Shown: piece by piece, positions 1 through 5,041 of the stretch
How the letters are laid out: each line of letters starts with the position of its first letter
Position numbering within the stretch: the stretch's first letter is position 1
Source of the DNA: Acidobacteriaceae bacterium
GTDB taxonomy: Bacteria > Acidobacteriota > Terriglobia > Terriglobales > Acidobacteriaceae
Direction: 5' to 3'
NCBI GenBank assembly: GCA_030040115.1
Contig: JASHUH010000007.1
Location: 1-7,624 of the forward strand
Length of the DNA stretch: 7,624 nucleotides
Program-made: the position numbers and the translations under genes
Notes under the pieces: generated by a model
Seen by the model: the letters and a program-made list of their open reading frames with translations, nothing else
Databases searched by the model: none
Told to the model about the DNA's origin: nothing

Positions 1-1219
1 GGTGACCAATGCCGACGGCGGTGGCGCCTAGCGCCAGCGCCTTGAATATGTCCGTGCCGCGGCGGAATCCACTGTCAATGAAGATCGGAACTCTGCCTCT
101 TACTTCCTCCACAATCCCAGGCAGGACTTGAATGGTTGACATATCCGTTTCGGCTTCCCGTCCACCATGGTTAGAAACATGGACGAAATCGATCCCATGC
201 CGAATGCAAAGAGCGGCATCTTCGCGCGCGAGAATTCCCTTGATGCCGAATTTTCCTTTCCAGTCTTGGCGCATCCTGTCCACATAGTCCCAATCAAGAG
301 GAGAACCCGGCAGGTCTTTGCTCACGTTGAATCCCTTTTCCATGATGGCCGCGTAGCCTGCGGCGCCTTCCTGGTGACCGTTCATCGCCGTGTGACATTG
401 CGCGCACCCCGAAGTGTCGATGTTCTGGAGTATCCACTTCTGGGTTTCCGTGTTGCGGCCGGTCGCTGCGTCGACGGTCAATACAATCGTCTTCACCCCC
501 GCAGCCTCCAACCGCTTAAGAGCAATCCGGGTGTTGGAATACACGGGCGGGGCATAGATCTGCATCACCACCGGACGGCCGAGAGCAGCGGAGCAATCCT
601 CCGGGGACTCCGAACATCTCCAGCTCAGCATCTGCATTGTATTCCGCGTCTTGCAGGCCCGGGAGACGGATAATTCGCCATCGGGCATCCAGTAGCCTCT
701 CTGGCCTTCCGTCGGGCAGGTGAAGATCGGGGCGTCATATGTCTCCCCGAAGACCGTGAGCTTCGTGTTGGCATCGTCGGTGACGCCCGTAACCAAATCG
801 CGGGGTTTGAGGAAAACATGCTGAAACCCCGCGCGATCCGCATGAAGCGTGCCTTCGCTGAAAGTACCCGTCACAAAAATGGCCCAATGTCCGGGAAACC
901 TCGGCTCAACCCGGCGATGCATCGGTTCTTCGAAATCGAATACGTCGAGCGCCTGCGCCGGATCTGTAATCAGGTTGGCATAGGTCCGGCCCGGGTCGGG
1001 GAATTCCCACGGCAGCGGATAATGGACGTCAGCATTCGGAAGTTGCGCCGAAGCGCCTGCGGGCTTGGCCTGTCCTTGGGAGTGAGCTATTTCCTCTCCG
1101 AGAAAGGCGGCAATCCCGCCGAGTGAGGCGATTGCAGGACTGGCAGCCAGAAACTGAAGGAATTTACGACGCGTGCGGCGCAATTCTGCTTTGCGAATAT
1201 GGTGCTCTTGCTGTGTCAT
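1..1219 (-). CDS. FMN-dependent alpha-hydroxyacid oxidase/dehydrogenase, Tat-exported, with a CxxCH loop motif (3' end missing)
   Basis: This is the leftward gene cut by the left edge; 406 codons are visible. The fold is the TIM-barrel FMN family of glycolate oxidase, lactate oxidase and flavocytochrome b2, which oxidises 2-hydroxyacids to 2-oxoacids. Seen by eye: Tyr in QIYA (Tyr129 of spinach glycolate oxidase), LTVD, Lys327 in IKGIL (Lys230), SNHGGR with catalytic His351 and Arg354 (His254, Arg257), and DSGFRRGTD from Asp382 followed by FKALALGA. Spacings match glycolate oxidase exactly (Lys-His 24, His-Asp 31). The N terminus is a Tat signal: TRRKFLQF at residues 16-23, then a hydrophobic stretch ending near residue 49, so export is likely. 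Oddities: CAQCH at residues 272-276 in the loop that is mobile in flavocytochrome b2; Ile114 where Tyr24 is expected; His406 where Arg309 is expected. ATG 1219 is the only start after the in-frame stop at 1253-1255, with AAGG about 10 bases upstream. The family is sure, the substrate is not. Confidence 0.93.
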   Translation of the reverse strand, partial: MTQQEHHIRKAELRRTRRKFLQFLAASPAIASLGGIAAFLGEEIAHSQGQAKPAGASAQLPNADVHYPLPWEFPDPGRTYANLITDPAQALDVFDFEEPMHRRVEPRFPGHWAIFVTGTFSEGTLHADRAGFQHVFLKPRDLVTGVTDDANTKLTVFGETYDAPIFTCPTEGQRGYWMPDGELSVSRACKTRNTMQMLSWRCSESPEDCSAALGRPVVMQIYAPPVYSNTRIALKRLEAAGVKTIVLTVDAATGRNTETQKWILQNIDTSGCAQCHTAMNGHQEGAAGYAAIMEKGFNVSKDLPGSPLDWDYVDRMRQDWKGKFGIKGILAREDAALCIRHGIDFVHVSNHGGREAETDMSTIQVLPGIVEEVRGRVPIFIDSGFRRGTDIFKALALGATAVGIGH

Positions 1220-1472
1220 CTGTTGCGAGCCTTCTCTTCGCCCGGATTTCCATTATGGTTCGCAGGACGTCGCAATTGTACACGCCGGCGCTGCGGTCGA
1301 TGGCGTGTAACTATTCTTTGCGAAGGATTGTCATGCATCTCTGGACGTTTACGGGCATTTCGTTACGATCGGAATTTGCTCCCTAAATTGGGCGCGGCCC
1401 CGGCCAGCCCGTGTTCTGACGACATGCAGGTTCTGACGCGCCAGCGCCGCGGCATCCAGTCCTCCGCGTCTG
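1220..1472. other. Gap between the aminotransferase stop and the hydroxyacid oxidase start
   Basis: These 253 bases separate two leftward genes. I see no convincing gene and no hairpin followed by a T-run on the leftward strand, so read-through from the aminotransferase is possible. A TACAAT hexamer on the minus strand (1275-1280) resembles a -10 box but has no good -35 box at 16-18 bases. A 9-base direct repeat lies at 1413-1438 and is listed separately. Confidence 0.5.
1413..1438. repeat. Two direct copies of GTTCTGACG, 17-base period
   Basis: GTTCTGACG occurs at 1413-1421 and again at 1430-1438, separated by eight bases, between the aminotransferase and the hydroxyacid oxidase. A tandem 9-mer this close is unlikely by chance in a short gap and could be a direct-repeat binding site upstream of the hydroxyacid oxidase. 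No protein can be named for it. Confidence 0.35.
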
Positions 1473-2813
1473 TCAGTTGTTGGTGTTCAACCCGGCTTGA
1501 CACACCTCGGCAATACGTAAGGCGATGAAATCCAGTTCCTGCGAGCTCGAGGTAAATGGCGGAGCGACGATCAGGTTGTTGCCCGTTACTTTCAGGTGCA
1601 GGCCGCGCTTGACCAACTTCTTTTGCACAGCGTAGCCGTCGCCGCCGATCACGGCTGGATCGATCTCCACGGCGGCGAGCATTCCGTATCCTCGCACATC
1701 CACAACTCCAGGAGCGCCGCTCAATTGGAACAGGCTCTTTAGAAACGGTTCGGAAAGCTGCGCCGCCCGAGCGAACAGGCCTTCAGCCTCGTAGATCTCC
1801 TGAGCGGCAATGCATGCGGCGCAAGCTACAGGATGCGCAGATCCGGTGTAGCCATGAAACATCTCGGTGCGCAAAGTTGGAGCAGACTCAGCAATCGTCC
1901 GGTAGATTTCGGGCTTAACAGCCACCGCCCCCATGGGGACGATCCCATTCGTAATCGCCTTGGCCATGGTCATTAAGTCGGGGGTCACCCCAAAGGCTTG
2001 TGCGGCAAACGCCGCTCCCGTCCTTCCAAACCCGCATATGACCTCATCAAATATCAGGAGCACGCCAAATTCGTCGCAGATCTCCCGAAGCCTTTCCAAG
2101 TAACCCACCGGTGGCGCCAGAACACCACATGATCCGGCAATCGGCTCCACAATGCATGCAGCGATGTTTTCGGTCCCATGCAGCTGGATGAGGCGCCGGA
2201 GGTCGTCAGCCAATTCCGCCCCATGCCGGCCTTGTCCGGGCTGATAGCGGTTGGCCTCCAACCACGTATGCCGCATGTGCACCACCGGCAGCAGCGGCGC
2301 GCCGAACTCGCGGCGGTTACTTGCAATACCGGACAGTGCGACGCCGGATAGATTGGAGCCGTGATAGGCTCTTTCGCGCGACACAAACATGGTGCGCGAG
2401 GCTTCCTTCCGGCAGCGGTGATATTGCTGAGCGATTTTCACCGCTGTGTCGACCGCTTCCGAACCCGAATTGACAAAGAAGATTTGGCGCAGCTCGCGGG
2501 GAAGCAGCCGGCTTACGGCGAGGATTGCGCCCCATGAAGCTGGATGGCTGCGCAGGAAGCTGGAGGTGTAATCGAGACGAAGTATCTGGTCGCGAACCGC
2601 CTCGGCAATCTCCCGACGCCCGTGCCCGGCAGGTGTGGTGAAAAGCCCGGAGCTGCCGTCAAGGACTTTGTCTCCTTCAGGGGTGAAGTAGTAGTTCCCT
2701 TCGGCGCGATCGAAGACGATGGGATCCTGCTTGAAGGCGCGGTTGGGTGTGAAGGGTAGCCACTGCGATTCGAGGCCAGCCATCGCATCTATTACATTGG
2801 AACTCTTGTTCAT
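1473..2813 (-). CDS. Class III PLP-dependent omega-aminotransferase, beta-alanine:pyruvate aminotransferase-like
   Basis: A cytoplasmic fold-type I PLP enzyme of 446 residues, a normal length for the family. It resembles Pseudomonas omega-amino acid:pyruvate aminotransferase along its whole length: QWLPFTPNRAF near the N terminus, NSGSEAVDTAVK at 115-126 (phosphate cup), YHG at 150-152, IVEPIAGS, LIFDEVICGFGR with Asp256 for the pyridine nitrogen, MAKAITNG with Schiff-base Lys285, and HGYTGSAHP with Thr323. Likely substrates are beta-alanine, GABA or another omega-amine, with pyruvate as acceptor, which fits the aldehyde dehydrogenase, permease and SpdH-like gene across the divergent promoter. 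Oddity: the position of the substrate-carboxylate Arg near the C terminus (Arg414 in the Pseudomonas enzyme) appears to be Lys408 (LHLKVTGNN). Start: ATG at 2813 has GGAG nine bases upstream (2823-2826). An in-frame GTG at 2846 would add 11 residues that do not look like family sequence. Confidence 0.93.
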   Translation of the reverse strand: MNKSSNVIDAMAGLESQWLPFTPNRAFKQDPIVFDRAEGNYYFTPEGDKVLDGSSGLFTTPAGHGRREIAEAVRDQILRLDYTSSFLRSHPASWGAILAVSRLLPRELRQIFFVNSGSEAVDTAVKIAQQYHRCRKEASRTMFVSRERAYHGSNLSGVALSGIASNRREFGAPLLPVVHMRHTWLEANRYQPGQGRHGAELADDLRRLIQLHGTENIAACIVEPIAGSCGVLAPPVGYLERLREICDEFGVLLIFDEVICGFGRTGAAFAAQAFGVTPDLMTMAKAITNGIVPMGAVAVKPEIYRTIAESAPTLRTEMFHGYTGSAHPVACAACIAAQEIYEAEGLFARAAQLSEPFLKSLFQLSGAPGVVDVRGYGMLAAVEIDPAVIGGDGYAVQKKLVKRGLHLKVTGNNLIVAPPFTSSSQELDFIALRIAEVCQAGLNTNN

Positions 2814-2822
2814 GCTCCCACT

Positions 2823-2826
2823 CTCC
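2823..2826 (-). promoter_or_regulatory. Ribosome binding site deciding the aminotransferase start
   Basis: GGAG on the minus strand lies nine bases before ATG 2813. It favours that start over the in-frame GTG at 2846. A second GGGAG (2815-2819) is only one base from the ATG and is too close to act. Confidence 0.6.
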
Positions 2827-2961
2827 ACGGGTCCTGGCTGGACCACTCAGACAAAAACGAGGGACAAGGCGCTCAGGCTGCAACTGTTGAACCTTGGGCT
2901 GCAATGCCGGATGGGACGGGAATTGGCAGGTAGGCGGAGCGCCCCGGGGATCTAGTTGCTC

Positions 2962-2976
2962 GCCTGACTTTCAGGC
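2962..2976. repeat. Perfect inverted repeat GCCTGA-CTT-TCAGGC, probable operator
   Basis: A perfect 6+6 palindrome with a 3-base centre lies immediately downstream of the predicted leftward -10 box, where a repressor would block transcription start. It could also form a short hairpin at the 5' end of the leftward transcript. There is no T-run after it in either direction, so a terminator is unlikely. The same half-site recurs at 2873-2878 and 3015-3020. Confidence 0.5.
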
Positions 2977-3020
2977 ATTATCGAAATTTAGCAAAGATAC
3001 AGATGGACGTCAATGCCTGA
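2971..3020. repeat. 9-base inverted repeat TCAGGCATT ... AATGCCTGA flanking the leftward promoter
   Basis: TCAGGCATT at 2971-2979 and its exact complement AATGCCTGA at 3012-3020 flank the -10/-35 pair of the predicted aminotransferase promoter. The arm at 3012-3020 overlaps the -35 box by two bases. The inner arm is also the right half of the palindrome at 2962-2976. The half-site centres at 2964.5 and 3017.5 are 53 bases apart, about five helical turns, which would suit binding on one face or looping. Confidence 0.45.
2985..3013 (-). promoter_or_regulatory. Predicted sigma70-like promoter for the aminotransferase
   Basis: On the minus strand, TTGACG (3008-3013, 5/6 to the -35 consensus), a 17-base spacer and TAAATT (2985-2990, 4/6 to the -10 consensus). 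A second -10-like box, GATAAT (2977-2982), lies just downstream. Transcription would begin near 2978 and leave a leader of about 165 bases before ATG 2813. The GCCTGA/TCAGGC elements surround this promoter, which suggests control by a repressor or activator. The -35 box overlaps one arm of the 9-base inverted repeat. Confidence 0.5.
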
Positions 3021-3278
3021 GATGGAGCCGGCGGTCCATGAAGTTGAGCCGCCGTCATTGCACAAAAAGCTTACAGCAGACGAGCCGATTTTCGAGCGAA
3101 CCAGGCGCACCTGTTGCGTTGGCTGATCCGCCCAGTGCGCGCCTGCTGTGGAGCGGCGGATATTCAATTCGGGCTGCGATGGCGGACAGGGCATCTGAAG
3201 GCGCAGTCCCGCAGCCAAAGGTCTGGGTGGCGCCGCTGGGGAGGCGCGTGTCGACGGAAAAGAGCCGAATAAAATTTC

Positions 3279-3307
3279 TTGACAGTCCTGTGAACTAACC
3301 TTACATT
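3279..3307 (+). promoter_or_regulatory. Predicted strong sigma70-like promoter for the permease/ALDH operon
   Basis: TTGACA (3279-3284, perfect -35), a 17-base spacer, and TACATT (3302-3307, 4/6 to the -10 consensus), preceded by an A/T-rich stretch AATAAAATTTC that may act as an UP-like element. Transcription would start near 3314, about 270 bases before the permease TTG. This is the best promoter match in the window. Confidence 0.6.
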
Positions 3308-3313
3308 ACGTCT

Positions 3314-3583
3314 ACAAGTATTTTGGGTCCGTGTCGATCCGGGTTCGGCAGGTCCCCGACCCATTTTCGAGGATTGTTCCTCCACATCGGAAGCCCTAAA
3401 CAGGTGCGGCGTGCTCCGCCAACGGTTCTGGTGGGACCAGTAGCGGACCATCTCCGTTGCGCATACAGAAGGGAATATCGGCCATCCTTTTGCCGCGTTC
3501 GAGGACATCGCTTCGGTCATGGCAGATGCGCCGGAGGAGCGGATGCTGCCGCAGCGCGCCAGCGTGTCACCGGGGAGATTGCA
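3314..3583 (+). other. Long 5' leader of the permease operon with candidate hairpins
   Basis: The predicted transcript start near 3314 leaves about 270 untranslated bases. Candidate stems: 3341-3362 (GGGTTCGG against CCGACCC, one bulge, 7-base loop), 3428-3440 (CTGGT-GGG-ACCAG), and an outer 6-base stem CAACGG (3420-3425) with CCGTTG (3454-3459) enclosing the latter. I do not recognise a known riboswitch class. The leader could be regulatory or simply unstructured spacer. A 22-codon frame (3519-3587) ends across the permease start. Confidence 0.35.
3572..3577 (+). promoter_or_regulatory. Ribosome binding site deciding the permease TTG start
   Basis: GGGGAG lies six bases before TTG 3584. The reading frame stays open upstream to another TTG at 3323, but that 87-residue extension is Arg/Gly/Pro-rich, has no membrane segment and does not look like APC-family sequence. 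With this site, the protein begins about 20 residues before the first membrane helix, as is usual for the family. Confidence 0.65.
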
Positions 3584-5041
3584 TTGAACGCTCAGCAGTC
3601 AGTCGATCGGGAAGCTCCCAATCTGCGCCGAGTCCTGGGAGAGCGCGATCTCGTTCTGCTGTTCATTGTGGCTGTCGCCAACCTGAATGTTGTGCCAGTG
3701 GTGGCCGCCAGCGGCCCTTTGACGGTCTGGTTGTGGATAGCCGGTCTGGTGCTGTTCTTCTGGCCGCAGGGAATCGCGGTGGTCGAGCTTTCGCATCGCT
3801 ATCCCGGAGAAGGTGGGATCTATCTTTGGAGCAAAGAAATCTTTGGTGATTTCCACGGGTTCCTGTCGGGCTGGTGCTACTGGACCAACAACGTCTTTTA
3901 CGTCCCCACATTGCTCCTCTACATCGTAGGGATTTCTGTCTACATCGGTGGCGCCCGGTTTGCGGTCCTGGGCGAAAATCGAGCGTTCGTCTTCGCTCTC
4001 GCTCTGCTTCTGCTTTGGATCATCGTATGGGTCAACATTCGCGGGCTGGGCGTGGGCAAATGGGTGAACAACATCGGCGGAATCGGCACCATCATCACCG
4101 CGGCAGTGCTGGTAGGCTTGGCGGCCGCGCACTGGCGTCTGTTCGGGTGGCGCCTGCACGCGGGAGAATTTCGCGTTGCGGGAGCCGACTGGCACTTAGT
4201 GTCTTCCTTCGGGGTGATCTGTTTTGGTATGGTCGGACTCGAGCTTGCGTCCGTGATGGGCGACGAAATCCGTGACCCGCATCGCACCGTTCCGCGCGCA
4301 GTCGCGTGGGGCGGAATCGCTTCCGGCATTCTTTATGTGGTCGCGACCCTTGCCGTTCTCTTAGCCCTGCCGCAACAGGACATCAGCGTTGTCCAAGGCA
4401 TTTTGCAAGCGGTGACGCGCATGGCCTCGGGAGTGGGGGTGGGGTGGTTAGTACCGCCGGTGGCGCTGCTGCTGACGGTCGCGATTGCCGGAACGGCGTC
4501 GGCATGGCTTTCGGGCTCGGCGCGGATACCCTTCGTCGCCGGTTTGGATCGATATCTGCCTCCCGCGCTTGGCCGCATTCATTCGCGCTACCATACGCCG
4601 TACATCGCGCTGATGGTTCATGCGATTCTTTCTTGCGTGTTCGTGGCCATGAGCTTCGTGGGCGCTACAGTGGAGCAAGCTTACGAAATCATGCTATTGC
4701 TGGCCGTTGTGCTTCAGCTGGTTCCCTTTCTCTACTTATATGGCGCGTTGATCCGCATCGCGATGCGCAAAGACCTGGGCGACGCCTTCTATGGGCGCAA
4801 GACTCTTTGGCTTGCCGGAATGTCCGGTTTTGCGACGACCGCAATCGGAATGGTAGTCGCTTTCGTTCCGCCTGCCGGCCGCCAGGAAGCCACTTGGCTC
4901 TTTGAGACAAAAATGGTGGTTGGCTGCGCCTTTTTCCTAGGTTTGGCGGCGTTTTTCTTTTTCGTTTATTCGCGGCGCAAACATCGGGAAGCCGTCGACG
5001 CCGTTGCCATCGAATCTCGTGCGCGAGGAGAATCGGTGTGA
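3584..5041 (+). CDS. APC-superfamily amino acid/polyamine permease, 12 membrane segments
   Basis: An inner-membrane transporter of 485 residues. Twelve hydrophobic segments are readable, from residues 23-42 to the last one near the C terminus, with a charged tail (RRKHREAVDA). Family marks: YPGEGGIYLWSKEIFG at 73-88 after helix 2, then GFLSGWCYW; FGMVGLELASVMGDEIRDP around helix 6 (Gly226, Asp227, Glu228); RTVPRA after it; and SARIPFVAGLDRYLPP after helix 8. Helix 1 lacks the usual glycine-rich GSG motif and reads NLNVVPVVAASGP, closer to the glutamate:GABA antiporter and eukaryote-like polyamine uptake branches. With an aldehyde dehydrogenase overlapping by four bases and an SpdH-like gene next, import of putrescine, a diamine, GABA or a related amino acid is the likely job; the substrate cannot be read from the sequence. 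The start is TTG at 3584, set by GGGGAG six bases upstream. Confidence 0.88.
   Translation: MNAQQSVDREAPNLRRVLGERDLVLLFIVAVANLNVVPVVAASGPLTVWLWIAGLVLFFWPQGIAVVELSHRYPGEGGIYLWSKEIFGDFHGFLSGWCYWTNNVFYVPTLLLYIVGISVYIGGARFAVLGENRAFVFALALLLLWIIVWVNIRGLGVGKWVNNIGGIGTIITAAVLVGLAAAHWRLFGWRLHAGEFRVAGADWHLVSSFGVICFGMVGLELASVMGDEIRDPHRTVPRAVAWGGIASGILYVVATLAVLLALPQQDISVVQGILQAVTRMASGVGVGWLVPPVALLLTVAIAGTASAWLSGSARIPFVAGLDRYLPPALGRIHSRYHTPYIALMVHAILSCVFVAMSFVGATVEQAYEIMLLLAVVLQLVPFLYLYGALIRIAMRKDLGDAFYGRKTLWLAGMSGFATTAIGMVVAFVPPAGRQEATWLFETKMVVGCAFFLGLAAFFFFVYSRRKHREAVDAVAIESRARGESV
5025..5030 (+). promoter_or_regulatory. Ribosome binding site for the aldehyde dehydrogenase GTG start
   Basis: GAGGAG lies inside the last permease codons, seven bases before GTG 5038. 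The GTG overlaps the permease TGA by four bases (GTGA), so translation is probably coupled and the two proteins made in fixed ratio. The next in-frame ATG (5053) is only five codons later and lacks this spacing. Confidence 0.75.

Larger units (their letters stand above)
2814..3583. other. 770-base divergent regulatory region without a convincing gene
   Basis: This lies between the leftward aminotransferase and the rightward permease. Short open frames exist on both strands (for example 2894-3298 plus and 3164-3520 minus), but their translations are Arg/Ser/Pro-rich, match no family I know, and lack good ribosome binding sites. What it does hold is a leftward promoter (2985-3013), TCAGGC/GCCTGA half-sites (2873-3020), a rightward promoter (3279-3307) and a roughly 270-base leader before the permease. 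In 3021-3278 I see nothing beyond a 37-codon frame from ATG 3013 that resembles no known protein. No regulator gene is in the window. Confidence 0.7.

Noticed and set aside
167..673. 168-codon open frame on the plus strand at the left end
   Set aside because: It is antisense to the hydroxyacid oxidase, whose catalytic motifs lie on the minus strand in a continuous frame.
2962..2976. Palindrome considered as a terminator between the divergent genes
   Set aside because: No T-run follows on either strand and no gene ends there; an operator position fits better.
3013..3126. 37-codon frame from ATG 3013 with a charged, helix-like end, considered as a regulator remnant
   Set aside because: Too short, no ribosome binding site, and no clear helix-turn-helix; the frame does not continue into recognisable sequence after the stop.
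2894..3298. 134-codon open frame on the plus strand in the divergent region
   Set aside because: Low-complexity Arg/Ser/Pro-rich translation, no family resemblance and no good ribosome binding site, and it spans the predicted promoters and half-sites.
3164..3520. 118-codon open frame on the minus strand over the permease promoter and leader
   Set aside because: No recognisable protein pattern and no ribosome binding site; it runs antisense across a strong promoter.
3599..4195. 198-codon open frame on the minus strand inside the permease
   Set aside because: It is the antisense shadow of a clear membrane protein; its Pro/Gln/Asp-rich composition reflects codon usage of the real gene.
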